Position numbers and translations under genes: made by a program. 64,000 nt of DNA from Rhizobium lusitanum. Its GTDB lineage: Bacteria > Pseudomonadota > Alphaproteobacteria > Rhizobiales > Rhizobiaceae. The stretch's first letter is position 1, and every line of letters begins with the position of its first letter. Below the pieces are notes generated by a model. It saw nothing but the letters and a program-made list of their open reading frames with translations. It did not search any database and was not told the origin of the DNA. The stretch is from the NCBI RefSeq assembly GCF_014189535.1, contig NZ_CP050308.1, positions 1,302,001 to 1,366,000 of the forward strand. The letters run 5' to 3'. Positions 9,149 to 18,297 of the stretch are shown piece by piece.

Positions 9149-10858
9149 CTAGAACAGGAAGTAACGCTGCGCCATCGGCAGCACCGTCGCCGGTTCGCAG
9201 GTTAGAAGCTCGCCATCGGCGCGCACCTCGTAGGTTTCCGGATCGACCTCGATATGCGGCGTCAGGCTGTTATGGATCATCGACGCCTTGGAGATACCGC
9301 CACGGGTATTCTTAACGGCGAGGAGCTTCTTGGCGACGCCGAGCCTGCCGGCAAGGCCGGCGTCGAGCGAGGCCTGCGACACGAAGGTGACCGAGGAATT
9401 CGTGCGCAGCTTGCCGTGTGCGGCAAACATCGGACGATAATGCATCGGCTGCGGCGTCGGGATCGAGGCATTCGGATCGCCCATGGGAGCGGCAGCGATC
9501 GAACCGCCGAGCAGGACCATCTCCGGCTTGACGCCGAAAAAGGCCGGATTCCAGATCACCAGATCGGCGCGCTTGCCGACTTCGATCGACCCGACCTCAT
9601 GGCTGAGGCCCTGGGCAATCGCCGGATTGATCGTATATTTGGCGATGTAACGCTTGACGCGGAAATTGTCGTTTTCGCCGGCTTCCTGGGCCAGACGGCC
9701 GCGCTGGCGCTTCATCTTGTCAGCCGTCTGCCAGGTACGGATCGCCACTTCGCCGACGCGGCCCATGGCCTGGCTGTCGGACGAGATGATCGAGAAGGCG
9801 CCGATGTCGTGGAGAATATCTTCAGCCGCGATCGTCTCCTTGCGGATACGGCTTTCGGCGAAGGCGATGTCTTCCGGGATCGACGACGACAGGTGATGGC
9901 AGACCATCAGCATGTCGAGATGCTCGGCAATGGTGTTAACCGTATAGGGGCGTGTCGGGTTGGTCGAAGACGGGATGACGTTCGACTGACCGCAGATCTT
10001 GATGATGTCCGGCGCATGGCCGCCGCCTGCACCTTCGGTGTGAAAAGCGTGAATGGTGCGGCCCTTGATGGCGCCGATCGTGTCCTCGACGAAACCGCTT
10101 TCATTCAACGTATCCGTGTGGATCATCACCTGCACATCGTATTCATCGGCGACGCTCAGGCAGCAGTCGATCGCGGCCGGCGTCGTGCCCCAATCCTCAT
10201 GCAGTTTCAGCGAGCAGGCGCCGGCAAGCACCATTTCCTCAAGAGCGGCTGGCAGCGATGCATTCCCCTTGCCGGCAAGCCCGAGATTCATCGGAAAGGC
10301 ATCAAAGCTTTCGATCATTCGTTCGATATGCCAGGCACCGGTGCAGGTGGTTGCGAGCGTGCCATGCGCGGGCCCGGAGCCACCGCCGAGCATGGTCGTC
10401 ACCCCGCTCATCAGCGCCTCTTCGATCTGTTGCGGGCAGATGAAGTGAATATGCGCGTCGATGCCCCCCGCAGTCAGGATCTTGCCTTCACCGGCAATGA
10501 TTTCCGTCGAAGGGCCGATGATGATCGTGATCCCCGGCTGGGTGTCCGGATTGCCGGCCTTGCCGATGCTGGCGATGCGGCCGTTTTTCAGGCCGATATC
10601 CGCCTTCACGATCCCCCAGGTGTCGACGATCAGCGCGTTGGTGATGACGGTATCGACGGCGCCGTTCGCCCGCGTCACCTGGCTCTGCCCCATGCCATCT
10701 CGAATGACCTTGCCGCCGCCGAATTTCACCTCTTCGCCATAGGTGGTGAAATCCTTTTCCACCTCGATGAAGAGCTCAGTGTCGGCAAGCCGTACCTTGT
10801 CGCCGGTGGTCGGCCCGAACATGTTGGCATAGGCGGCGCGGGAGATTTTGTAGGGCAT
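9149..10858 (-). CDS. ureC: Urease alpha subunit
   Basis: The 569-residue catalytic subunit hydrolyses urea to ammonia and carbamate in the cytoplasm. All active-site residues are visible: H136 and H138 ('GGIDAHIHF'), the carbamylated K218 with H220 ('LKLHEDWG'), H247 ('MIHTDTLN'), H273 ('[13 protein letters not shown]'), flap C320/H321 ('MVCHHL') and D361 ('SDSQAMGR'). Length matches the bacterial family. The GT29-like accessory gene ends 3 bases upstream and the DUF2459 gene follows by 8 bases, so the whole block is one transcript. Confidence 0.99.
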   Translation of the reverse strand: MPYKISRAAYANMFGPTTGDKVRLADTELFIEVEKDFTTYGEEVKFGGGKVIRDGMGQSQVTRANGAVDTVITNALIVDTWGIVKADIGLKNGRIASIGKAGNPDTQPGITIIIGPSTEIIAGEGKILTAGGIDAHIHFICPQQIEEALMSGVTTMLGGGSGPAHGTLATTCTGAWHIERMIESFDAFPMNLGLAGKGNASLPAALEEMVLAGACSLKLHEDWGTTPAAIDCCLSVADEYDVQVMIHTDTLNESGFVEDTIGAIKGRTIHAFHTEGAGGGHAPDIIKICGQSNVIPSSTNPTRPYTVNTIAEHLDMLMVCHHLSSSIPEDIAFAESRIRKETIAAEDILHDIGAFSIISSDSQAMGRVGEVAIRTWQTADKMKRQRGRLAQEAGENDNFRVKRYIAKYTINPAIAQGLSHEVGSIEVGKRADLVIWNPAFFGVKPEMVLLGGSIAAAPMGDPNASIPTPQPMHYRPMFAAHGKLRTNSSVTFVSQASLDAGLAGRLGVAKKLLAVKNTRGGISKASMIHNSLTPHIEVDPETYEVRADGELLTCEPATVLPMAQRYFLF

Positions 10859-10861
10859 GAA

Positions 10862-11506
10862 TCAGGCTCCTTGGGAGGAAAGAATGGGTGTTGTGCTGGC
10901 CACGCGCCGGACGCGGCCAAGGGAAACATAAAGATCGACCAATCGCTTCTCGGCGGCAAACGGATGACCGTCCCAGCCGGTATGGCCAAAGCCGGTGATG
11001 GCGATGTCGTCGTCGGGGTGAAGTAAAAGCAGCGCGCCGATCACGACCAGGCCGCTGCTTGGCACGACATAAGGCCCCGGTTCGTGCGCAGAAAGTGCCT
11101 CGTCGACACGCTCATGAACGGATTGGTCGATCACGACATGGCGCTTGCCGGTTGCGCGGCAGAAGGCGGTGAACTGATCGGTGTAATCGTCGCAGAAATC
11201 ATTGAGTTCTGGATGCGACAGGGCAAGCGGCGCGCGCAAAGCGGCAAACTTGCGGGGGTCGCGCGCACTCCAGATCTCCGATGCGGCCGCAACGGGCGGG
11301 CTTTTGCGCCATTCGGCGGAGCTAAGCATGGCGCGGGCAGGCCTGCCGGTATTGCAGACCGCGACGATATCGGTGCGGTTGCCGCCTGCCCCGAAGGAGC
11401 GGCAATCATTGAAGCGCACGACCATGTCGGCAGCGTCGATTTCGCCCGCCGCCCCTTCCGCGATCTCGCCGTTCCCGACGATCATGATCCTGCGTTTCGC
11501 GCTCAC
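10862..11506 (-). CDS. Urease-operon protein with GT29 sialyltransferase-like motifs
   Basis: A 214-residue protein of unknown role between ureB and ureC. Three motifs of the GT29 sialyltransferase fold are visible. An L-like motif is at 8-48 (VGNG, then D..D.VVRFN and G..TD). An S-like motif is at 148-174 (VPSSG ... GFG). A VS motif H-x4-E is at H181/E186. GT29 enzymes move CMP-linked sugars; whether this one does is unknown, and related genes tend to be labelled only 'urease operon accessory protein'. I prefer GTG 11506 as start because GGGAGG lies 7 bases upstream; an ATG at 11524 is the alternative. No signal peptide or TM segment is seen. It is packed between ureB (21 bases) and ureC (3 bases). 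Confidence 0.7.
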   Translation of the reverse strand: MSAKRRIMIVGNGEIAEGAAGEIDAADMVVRFNDCRSFGAGGNRTDIVAVCNTGRPARAMLSSAEWRKSPPVAAASEIWSARDPRKFAALRAPLALSHPELNDFCDDYTDQFTAFCRATGKRHVVIDQSVHERVDEALSAHEPGPYVVPSSGLVVIGALLLLHPDDDIAITGFGHTGWDGHPFAAEKRLVDLYVSLGRVRRVASTTPILSSQGA

Positions 11507-11527
11507 TGCGCGCCCTCCCTGCAAGTT

Positions 11528-11833
11528 TCAGAGCTTGCCCATGACCTGCTGGCGGAAGCCGTAGACCTCGCGCTTGCCGGAAAGAGGGATCAGCGTCACC
11601 GAACGCGTCTGGCCCGGCTCGAAACGTACGGCGGTGCCCGCCGGAATATCGAGCCGCATGCCCCTCACCTTGTCCCGATCGAAGGACAGACCGCCGTTCG
11701 TCTCGGCGAAATGATAATGACTGCCAACCTGCACGGGCCGGTCGCCGGTATTGGAGACCTCCAGCGTTACGGTCGGCGCGCCGACGTTGAGTTCGATGTC
11801 GCCGCTTGCGGCAATGATTTCGCCTGGGATCAT
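11528..11833 (-). CDS. ureB: Urease beta subunit
   Basis: A 101-residue structural subunit of the (alpha-beta-gamma)3 urease. The start at 11833 gives the family N-terminus '[16 protein letters not shown]'. The conserved core '[11 protein letters not shown]' and '[15 protein letters not shown]' follow. A longer reading from 12079 would add a low-quality overlap with the DUF1272 gene and is not needed. The gene is 11 bases after the DUF1272 gene. Confidence 0.98.
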   Translation of the reverse strand: MIPGEIIAASGDIELNVGAPTVTLEVSNTGDRPVQVGSHYHFAETNGGLSFDRDKVRGMRLDIPAGTAVRFEPGQTRSVTLIPLSGKREVYGFRQQVMGKL

Positions 11834-11844
11834 GGTCTTTCTCC

Positions 11845-12099
11845 TTATGCGGCCCGGACGGGCGCACAGCCTTCCGCTTTCAAAATACGTTTGGTCGAAG
11901 CAGGATATTTGGCGAGCATCGCCGCCGGGCGAATAGGCCGCTGGACCAGATCGCCACTGCAATTCGGGCAGACGCCGCCCAGCACATTGCCGGCGCAATC
12001 GACGCAGAACGTGCACTCGAAGGTGCAGATCTTCGCTTCGCGGCTCTCCGGCAGCAAATCTCGGTCGCAGCATTCGCAATTGGGTCTGAGTTCCAGCAT
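11845..12099 (-). CDS. DUF1272 small zinc-ribbon-like protein
   Basis: An 84-residue protein starting '[15 protein letters not shown]'. It carries four Cys pairs: CEC-C, C-x3-C, C-x2-C and C-x2-C ('[11 protein letters not shown]', 'CPNC'), expected to bind one or two zinc ions. DUF1272 proteins have no assigned function that I know. I chose the start at 12099 rather than 12123 because the longer version overlaps the end of ureA and the family begins with MLELRP. It sits 7 bases after ureA and 11 before ureB, so it is co-translated with the urease structural subunits. A metal-related or redox role in urease assembly is possible but unsupported. Confidence 0.85.
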   Translation of the reverse strand: MLELRPNCECCDRDLLPESREAKICTFECTFCVDCAGNVLGGVCPNCSGDLVQRPIRPAAMLAKYPASTKRILKAEGCAPVRAA

Positions 12100-12106
12100 C
12101 GCAGCC

Positions 12107-12409
12107 TCAGCGGATCGGCTCATGCACGGTCACCAGCTTCGTTCCATCCGGAAACGTCGCCTCGACCTGCACGTCATGGATCATCTCGGCAATGCCGTCC
12201 ATCACCTGATCGCGGGTGATAACATGCGCACCGGCCGCCATCAGTTCCGCAACCGGGCGGCCGTCGCGGGCGCCTTCGACGACGAAATCGGAGATCAGGG
12301 CGATGGCTTCGGGATAGTTGAGCTTGACGCCGCGCTCCAGCCGCCGCCGCGCCACCATCGCCGCCATGGAAATCAACAGCTTGTCTTTTTCTCTCGGAGT
12401 GAGGTTCAT
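12107..12409 (-). CDS. ureA: Urease gamma subunit
   Basis: A 100-residue structural subunit of urease. The family pattern is complete: '[35 protein letters not shown]', then '[31 protein letters not shown]'. It is 31 bases after ureD and is followed by the DUF1272 gene, which separates it from ureB. Confidence 0.98.
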   Translation of the reverse strand: MNLTPREKDKLLISMAAMVARRRLERGVKLNYPEAIALISDFVVEGARDGRPVAELMAAGAHVITRDQVMDGIAEMIHDVQVEATFPDGTKLVTVHEPIR

Positions 12410-12440
12410 CGTCTACCTATGTGATTGCTAAGTTCTTGAA

Positions 12441-13262
12441 CTACAGATTCCAGACTTTCGGCACAGGCGCTCCATTGCGCAAGGCGGAAATGACCGGGAT
12501 GAGGATCTTTCTAAGTGCGAAGCCATCGCACGCGGCCAGCCGCACCACCAGCTTGTCGCGCCATTGGCTAGCACCGCCCATGTGCCCCTCGACGAGCGGC
12601 CGCACCTGAGCGAGATAGGTTTCCGCCAGCGGTCCCGCATAAAGCAGGGTCGCGAAGGCGACCTGGCCGCTCAACACGGCATGCTCAGCGGTCAAGGCCG
12701 CGACGTCGCCGTCCAGCCTCAGCTCCTCGGCATGGATAAGCAGTCCGGCACGACGGATGCGCCAGCGGTCGCGGAACAGCCCCTGCCTCATCGCCTCGCC
12801 CATGGCCTTCCGCCCCAAGAGGATCGCCTCGACGGCCAGGAATTCTGCTGTTTCATCGAGATCGACATCCAGCCTGCGGGACAGCGAGGCGCGATCAAAC
12901 AGAATGGTTTCCTGCGGCAACCAGTCGACACGCGCACCGGCACCAACCCTAATCGAGGTTGCGACCTCGGCGGTGCTGGCGGATGCCTTGTAGATCTTCT
13001 CGCATGCCTGGGTGGTCACGTCGATGCGCGTGCCCGGCCCGGCGACGAAGCTCCAATCCATGCGGTCGCCGCCGGTCAGACCGCCGGCGGTGTTGATGAT
13101 AACCGCTTCCATGGAATTGTCGAAGGTTGCGGGCAGACGGATCTTCGCTGACCCCTCCTGGAAAAGCTCAGCAAGACGCGTACGCCCGTCAAGCGCTTTG
13201 GCCGCCAGATGGCCACGCCCGCGCGCCCTCTGCGGTCTCGTGCTCGCCGCTGCCACCGTCAT
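12441..13262 (-). CDS. ureD: Urease accessory protein UreD
   Basis: A 273-residue scaffold that binds apo-urease and recruits UreF and UreG for nickel insertion. Conserved words '[12 protein letters not shown]', '[11 protein letters not shown]' and 'LPQETILFD' are clear and length is normal. It is the first gene of the urease transcript. A sigma-54-type promoter candidate lies about 65 bases upstream of its start. Confidence 0.96.
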   Translation of the reverse strand: MTVAAASTRPQRARGRGHLAAKALDGRTRLAELFQEGSAKIRLPATFDNSMEAVIINTAGGLTGGDRMDWSFVAGPGTRIDVTTQACEKIYKASASTAEVATSIRVGAGARVDWLPQETILFDRASLSRRLDVDLDETAEFLAVEAILLGRKAMGEAMRQGLFRDRWRIRRAGLLIHAEELRLDGDVAALTAEHAVLSGQVAFATLLYAGPLAETYLAQVRPLVEGHMGGASQWRDKLVVRLAACDGFALRKILIPVISALRNGAPVPKVWNL

Positions 13263-13325
13263 TCCGTTTCCCCGTTCGCTACATCATGTCGTTGCGGTCA
13301 TTGAAACCCGCCAAGCAACAAACGC

Positions 13326-13342
13326 AAGCAATTTCTGTGCCT
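13326..13342 (-). promoter_or_regulatory. Candidate sigma-54 (RpoN) promoter of the urease operon
   Basis: On the minus strand the sequence AGGCACAGAAATTGCTT matches the RpoN consensus TGGCAC-N5-TTGC with one mismatch and the exact 12-base GG-to-GC spacing (GG at 13341-13340, GC at 13329-13328). Transcription would start near 13316, about 54 bases before ureD. No NtrC site was resolved by eye. Confidence 0.6.
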
Positions 13343-13426
13343 TATGCTATCACCTGACACCCCGGCGCGGAGCAAGCTGCCCGCCGCTGTATTTTTCGCC
13401 AGACGATGAAAAGAACGGCAACGGCC

Positions 13427-14122
13427 TCAGACCGTCAGATGCCGGCGTGCCTCGGGCGTGTCCAGCGTCTCCGCCAGCCCCTCATGAACGATCTCGCCTC
13501 GGTCCATGATGTAGACGTAATCGGCGAGCTCACGGCAGAAATCGAGATATTGCTCGACCAACAGGATCGCCATGCCGGTGGAATCCCTGAGGTAGCGGAT
13601 CGCCCGGCCGATATCCTTGATAATCGACGGCTGGATGCCTTCCGTCGGCTCGTCCAGCACCAATATCCGCGGTCGCATCACCATCGCCCGGCCGATCGCC
13701 AGTTGCTGTTGCTGGCCGCCGGAAAGATCACCGCCACGGCGCGACAGCATGGATTTCAGCACTGGAAACAGGCTGTAGATGTCATCGGGAATATTGCGGT
13801 CGCGGCGCGGCACGGGTGCAAAGCCGGTTTCCAGGTTTTCCTTGACCGTCAGCAGCGGAAAGATCTCGCGGCCCTGCGGCACGTAACCGATGCCCTGCTT
13901 GGCACGGGCAAACGGCGCCATGCCGTTCAGCGTGACGCCGTTGAAGGCGACCGTGCCCGCCGAGAGCGCATGCTGGCCGGTGACCGCGCGCAAAAGCGAG
14001 CTCTTGCCGACACCGTTACGCCCGAGCACGCAGGTGATCTTGCCCATCTCGGCCTTGACCGAAATGCCACGCAGCGCCTGGGCGGCGCCATAATGCAGAT
14101 TTGCGTTTTCGACTGTCAGCAT
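13427..14122 (-). CDS. urtE: Urea ABC transporter ATP-binding protein UrtE
   Basis: A 231-residue ATPase of the LivF type that powers high-affinity urea import. It has Walker A 'GRNGVGKSS', signature 'LSGGQQQQLAIGRA', Walker B 'ILVLDEPTEGIQP' and the UrtE-typical C-terminus 'YVYIMDRGEIVHEG'. 'EPTEGIQPSII' distinguishes UrtE from LivF. It is the last urt gene, separated from urtD by the unknown 172-residue gene and followed after 164 bases by ureD. Confidence 0.95.
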   Translation of the reverse strand: MLTVENANLHYGAAQALRGISVKAEMGKITCVLGRNGVGKSSLLRAVTGQHALSAGTVAFNGVTLNGMAPFARAKQGIGYVPQGREIFPLLTVKENLETGFAPVPRRDRNIPDDIYSLFPVLKSMLSRRGGDLSGGQQQQLAIGRAMVMRPRILVLDEPTEGIQPSIIKDIGRAIRYLRDSTGMAILLVEQYLDFCRELADYVYIMDRGEIVHEGLAETLDTPEARRHLTV

Positions 14123-14137
14123 AAATTTACCGCTCTC

Positions 14138-14656
14138 TCAATTAAGCAGGCTGCGCCTCAGAGTTTGAAGCGCTTTTGACTGCTCAGGGGTCGGCTCTCC
14201 GCCGACAGTTGAAACCTCTTCGGCAATGCCGATCAACTCGCTTCGCTCATCGGTCGTCAGTGCGTTAAACCACAAATCACGGAAGCGCCGGATCGGATCC
14301 TCGATATTGATCACGCCCTTTGCGGCCCAATCACCGAAGACGATGACCTCCTCCATGTCCTTTGTCGCGATGATGCCGTTCATCCGTGAGCGGATCACAT
14401 TCCTGGCTGCATCAATAAGCACTGGCTTCTCGTTGGCGAGACATGAGAAAAAGGCAACAGCAGCGATCGCCGGATCCTTGATCGAAGCAAGGGGAGCAAC
14501 CTCGGCGCGCTTGCGGAATTGCCGACGCTTAAAGGCTCCGCGCATCCGCTCAACGCTATCGATGATTTCACTACCTGCTTCTCGCACCATCTTCAACCGC
14601 CAGTACCAAACCGCCGCGCCGACGATAGCCGCGACAAGACCCCCCAAAATAGGCAT
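14138..14656 (-). CDS. Unknown N-terminally membrane-anchored protein inserted between urtD and urtE
   Basis: A 172-residue protein I do not recognise. Residues 3-20 are a hydrophobic helix, followed by a short basic stretch ('FKRRQFRKRAE') and a mostly helical cytoplasmic domain containing 'IKDPAIAAVAFFSCLANE'. That phrase recalls TerB-like domains, but the match is too weak for a family call. GGGG lies 7 bases before the ATG. It breaks the usual continuity of urtABCDE and has its own promoter-like sequence overlapping the urtD stop, so it may be an inserted cargo gene. It is followed 15 bases later by urtE, which could be read from its promoter. Confidence 0.65.
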   Translation of the reverse strand: MPILGGLVAAIVGAAVWYWRLKMVREAGSEIIDSVERMRGAFKRRQFRKRAEVAPLASIKDPAIAAVAFFSCLANEKPVLIDAARNVIRSRMNGIIATKDMEEVIVFGDWAAKGVINIEDPIRRFRDLWFNALTTDERSELIGIAEEVSTVGGEPTPEQSKALQTLRRSLLN

Positions 14657-14710
14657 TGCGTTACCCCATGCTGCTGGAATCGAATATATTCTCGATAAAT
14701 TGGCAGCATA

Positions 14711-14738
14711 ATTATAAACGCAAAAATTGCATTGTCAT
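14711..14738 (-). promoter_or_regulatory. Sigma-70-like promoter in front of the inserted gene
   Basis: On the minus strand ATGACA is followed after 16 bases by a perfect TATAAT (14716-14711). The stretch is strikingly AT-rich for this window. It overlaps the urtD stop and points at the 172-residue gene. Confidence 0.5.
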
Positions 14739-15490
14739 CGCCCCAGATAGTTCTCGATCACCTTCGGATCGCTGCTGACGAAATCGATCGATCCCTCGGC
14801 GAGCACCGAACCTTCCGCCAGGCACGTCACCTTGACGCCGAGGTCGCGGATGAAGCCCATGTCGTGCTCCACCACCACCACCGACCGCGTCTTGGCGATT
14901 TCCTTCAGCAGCAACGCCGTCTCCGCCGTCTCGGCATCGGTCATGCCGGCAACAGGCTCATCGACCAAGAGCAGCTTCGGCTCCTGCGCGAGCAGCATGC
15001 CGATCTCCAGCCATTGCTTCTGCCCATGCGAAAGATTGGCGGCCAGTTCGTCGCGGCGATGCGAAAGCCGCACCGTGTCGAGGATTTCGTGGATGCGGTC
15101 GCTATCGGCTGGTGTCAGGCGATAAAACAACGTCGAGAAAACGCCGCGCTTGCGGTTGAGCGCCAGCTCCAGATTGTCCCAAACCGTATGGCTTTCAAAG
15201 ACCGTCGGCTTCTGGAATTTGCGGCCAATCCCGAGCTGGGCGATATCCGCTTCGTCCTTCTTGGTGAGGTCGATCTGGCCGTTGAAGAACACCTCGCCCT
15301 CGTCGGGCCGCGTCTTGCCGGTGATGATGTCCATCATCGTCGTCTTGCCGGCGCCGTTCGGGCCGATGATAGCACGAAGCTCTCCCGGCTCGATGACGAT
15401 CGACAGCGAATTCAGCGCCTTGAAGCCGTCGAAGGAGACGGAGACGTTGTTGAGGTAGAGCATGCTGTTGGGTTTGATATCCGGGATCAT
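14735..15490 (-). CDS. urtD: Urea ABC transporter ATP-binding protein UrtD
   Basis: A 251-residue LivG-type ATPase of the urea importer. Walker A 'GPNGAGKTTMMDIITG', signature 'LSHGQKQWLEIGM' (UrtD has LSHGQ instead of LSGGQ) and Walker B 'LLLVDEPVAGMTD' identify it. I start at ATG 15490 ('MIPDIKPNSMLYLN'), 4 bases after urtC. The frame is open further upstream, but that part would overlap urtC and has no family match. Confidence 0.95.
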   Translation of the reverse strand: MIPDIKPNSMLYLNNVSVSFDGFKALNSLSIVIEPGELRAIIGPNGAGKTTMMDIITGKTRPDEGEVFFNGQIDLTKKDEADIAQLGIGRKFQKPTVFESHTVWDNLELALNRKRGVFSTLFYRLTPADSDRIHEILDTVRLSHRRDELAANLSHGQKQWLEIGMLLAQEPKLLLVDEPVAGMTDAETAETALLLKEIAKTRSVVVVEHDMGFIRDLGVKVTCLAEGSVLAEGSIDFVSSDPKVIENYLGR

Positions 15491-15494
15491 GCTC

Positions 15495-16655
15495 TTACTC
15501 CGCCGCCTGAATGGTCTTGCTGGCTTCGTCTTCCTCGGCCTTCGGCTTCGGACTGGCTGGCTGGCGGCCATTGCCGATATACTGTGCCACCGCGCCGACA
15601 ATGCCCTTGGGCAGGAACAGCGTCACCGCGACGAAGAGGCCACCGAGCGCAAACAGCCAGAAACTCGGGAACAGGCCGGTGAAGATCGTCTTGCCGCCGT
15701 TGACGAGGATGGCGCCGATAATCGGACCGATCAGCGTCGCTCGGCCACCGACCGCCGTCCAGATGACCACCTCAATCGAATTGGCAGGCGCGAATTCGCC
15801 GGGATTGATAATGCCGATCTGCGGCACATAGAGCGCGCCTGCAACGCCCGCCATCATCGCCGATACCACGAAGACGAAGAGCTTCATGTGTTCGACACGG
15901 TAGCCGAGGAAGCGCGTCCGGCTTTCCGCATCGCGCACCCCGACCAGCACCTTGCCGAACTTGGAGCGCACAATAGCTGAGGACAGCATCAGCGCCAGCG
16001 CCAGCAACAGCGCCGTGAGGGCAAAGAGCGTGGCGCGTGTGCCGTCGGCCTGGATGTTGAAGCCGAGAATGTCCTTGAAATCGGTCAGGCCGTTATTGCC
16101 GCCAAAGCCCATATCGTTGCGGAAGAAGGCAAGCAGCAGCGCATAGGTCATCGCCTGCGTGATGATCGAGAGATAGACGCCGTTGACGCGTGAGCGGAAG
16201 GCAAACCAGCCGAAGACGAAAGCGAGCAGGCCGGGCGCCGCCAGCACCATGATCATCGCGAACCAGAAATGATCGAAGCCGTACCAGAACCACGGCAGCT
16301 CCTTCCAGTTCAGGAAGACCATGAAGTCCGGCAGGATCGGATTGCCGTAGGTGCCGCGCGTGCCGATCTGCCGCATCAGATACATGCCCATCGCATAGCC
16401 GCCGAGCGCGAAGAAAGCGCCATGGCCGAGCGAGAGAATGCCGCAATAGCCCCAGACCAGATCGAGCGCCAAGGCGAGCAGCGCATAGGTCAGATACTTG
16501 CCGAACAGCGACATCAGATAGGTCGGCACATGCAGCGCGCTGGTTTCCGGCAACAGCAGGTTCGATAGCGGCACGAGGAAGGCGACTGCGATCAATATCG
16601 CGATGGCGATGCTGATGCGGCGGTCGAGCGAGCGAAGGATAAAGGCCGTGATCAT
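15495..16655 (-). CDS. urtC: Urea ABC transporter permease UrtC
   Basis: A 386-residue LivM-type inner-membrane permease with about ten hydrophobic segments. Family words 'DLVWGYCGILSLGHGAFFALGGYAMGMYL' (its core is at about residues 63-90) and 'GVRDAESRTRFLGY' are clear. The length fits UrtC, and the tail is charged. Its ATG overlaps the urtB stop (ATGA), showing translational coupling. Confidence 0.95.
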   Translation of the reverse strand: MITAFILRSLDRRISIAIAILIAVAFLVPLSNLLLPETSALHVPTYLMSLFGKYLTYALLALALDLVWGYCGILSLGHGAFFALGGYAMGMYLMRQIGTRGTYGNPILPDFMVFLNWKELPWFWYGFDHFWFAMIMVLAAPGLLAFVFGWFAFRSRVNGVYLSIITQAMTYALLLAFFRNDMGFGGNNGLTDFKDILGFNIQADGTRATLFALTALLLALALMLSSAIVRSKFGKVLVGVRDAESRTRFLGYRVEHMKLFVFVVSAMMAGVAGALYVPQIGIINPGEFAPANSIEVVIWTAVGGRATLIGPIIGAILVNGGKTIFTGLFPSFWLFALGGLFVAVTLFLPKGIVGAVAQYIGNGRQPASPKPKAEEDEASKTIQAAE

Positions 16656-18277
16656 GCTTCCACCGCCCTTCCCTTGAGGGCAAAGAGCCCGCGGGGACGT
16701 TTCTGAATAAAGAGAATGATGAGGACGAGCACCAGGATCTTGCCAAGCACCGCACCCGCATAGGGTTCGAGGAACTTGTTGAGGATGCCAAGCGAGAAGG
16801 CACCGACCAGCGTGCCCCAGAGATTTCCGACGCCGCCGAAGACCACGACCATGAAGCTATCAATGATGTAGCTCTGGCCAAGGTTGGGCGAGACGTTGTC
16901 GATCTGCGAGAGCGCGACGCCTGCCATGCCGGCAATGCCCGATCCGAGCGCAAAGGTGAAGGCATCGACCCAGGGCGTGCGAATACCCATCGAGGAGGCC
17001 ATCCGCCGGTTCTGCGTCACCGCCCGCATCTGCAGCCCGAAGGCGGACCGCTTGAGCAGCAGCAGCAGGGTAACAAAGACGGCGAGCGCGAAAACGATGA
17101 TCCAGAGACGGTTCCAGGTGAACGAGAGATAACCGATATCGAAGGAGCCGGACATCCAGGAGGGATTGCCGACCTCCTGATTGGTCGGTCCGAAGATCGA
17201 ACGTACCGCCTGTTGCAAGATCAGCGAGATGCCCCAGGTGGCGAGCAGCGTTTCCAGCGGCCGGCCATAGAGAAAGCGGATGACGCCGCGCTCGATGACG
17301 AGACCGACCGCGCCCGTCACCACGAACGCCACAGGCAGGGCGATCGCCAGTGACCAGTCGAAGAGTTCCGGATAGGACGTTCGGATGACGCTCTGCACCA
17401 TGAAGGTGGAATAGGCCCCGAGCATCACCATTTCGCCATGCGCCATGTTGATGATGCCCATAACACCGAAGGTGATGGCAAGGCCGATGGCGGCCAGCAG
17501 CAGCACCGAGCCGAGCGACAGGCCATACCAGACATTCTGCACCACGTCCCAGATCTGCAATTGATCCTGGATGCCGGCAATGGCGGCGGCAACATCGGGC
17601 TTCAGGCTGTCATCGACGGAGACGGAGGAAAGGATACCGATGGCGTCGCGTCCGCCTTCGGTCTTGATCGTTTCGATCGCCGCTTTCTTCTGCTCCAGCG
17701 GACGATCGGACCCAAGCACGGCAACCGCGCGCGCCTTTTCCAGCACGCCGCGAATTTCGCCGTCCTTCTCATTCTGAAGGGCTGCCTCCAGCACCTCCAG
17801 CGAATCCGGGCTCGGCGACTTCAGCACCGATTGCGCCGCTTCCAACCGGACACCACGGTCCGGGCTCATCAGCGTCAGGCCGCCGAGTGCCGCGCGGACC
17901 GAGCGACGGAGAGTGTTGTTGATCTTGATTTTCGTAAGGTTGCCCTTGGCTTCCTCGCCAGCCGCCTGCCCGGTGACCGGATCGATCAAGCCCATGGCAT
18001 CGCCGGACGATTTGGCGATGAAGACCTGATTGTCGGATTTCCGGATATAGAGATCGCCATCCGAGAAAGCCTGCAAGGCCGGCACCACCTTGGGATCGCC
18101 GGTCTTGGCAAGGTTCTTGACGATCTCGTCGGCCTGCTGGAAGTTCGCCGAACCAAGCCCATTGATGAGGCTATGCGCATCCTCTTGAGCGCGCAGCACC
18201 GTGGTCGTCAGCACCAGCATCAGGCAAAAGCCGGCGACGAGCGCCAAGGCTATGCGGTAAGCGAATTTGTCGATCAT
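16652..18277 (-). CDS. urtB: Urea ABC transporter permease UrtB
   Basis: A 541-residue protein made of an N-terminal signal/TM segment (10-30), a periplasmic alpha-helical region of about 200 residues ('DGDLYIRKSDNQVFIA', 'VRLEAAQSVLKSPSPDSLEVLEAAL', HEAT-like) and a C-terminal LivH-type permease ('GLSLGSVLLLAAIGLAITFGVMGIINMAHGEMVMLGAY'). This extended form is usual for proteobacterial UrtB. It overlaps urtC by 4 bases and is 72 bases after urtA, with a strong hairpin in the gap. Confidence 0.95.
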   Translation of the reverse strand: MIDKFAYRIALALVAGFCLMLVLTTTVLRAQEDAHSLINGLGSANFQQADEIVKNLAKTGDPKVVPALQAFSDGDLYIRKSDNQVFIAKSSGDAMGLIDPVTGQAAGEEAKGNLTKIKINNTLRRSVRAALGGLTLMSPDRGVRLEAAQSVLKSPSPDSLEVLEAALQNEKDGEIRGVLEKARAVAVLGSDRPLEQKKAAIETIKTEGGRDAIGILSSVSVDDSLKPDVAAAIAGIQDQLQIWDVVQNVWYGLSLGSVLLLAAIGLAITFGVMGIINMAHGEMVMLGAYSTFMVQSVIRTSYPELFDWSLAIALPVAFVVTGAVGLVIERGVIRFLYGRPLETLLATWGISLILQQAVRSIFGPTNQEVGNPSWMSGSFDIGYLSFTWNRLWIIVFALAVFVTLLLLLKRSAFGLQMRAVTQNRRMASSMGIRTPWVDAFTFALGSGIAGMAGVALSQIDNVSPNLGQSYIIDSFMVVVFGGVGNLWGTLVGAFSLGILNKFLEPYAGAVLGKILVLVLIILFIQKRPRGLFALKGRAVEA

Positions 18278-18297
18278 CGTGCTTGTCCCCTCAAGCT

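Noticed and set aside
9254..11026. 590-codon plus-strand frame opposite ureC
   Set aside because: ureC has every catalytic residue on the other strand; the long open frame is a GC-bias shadow.
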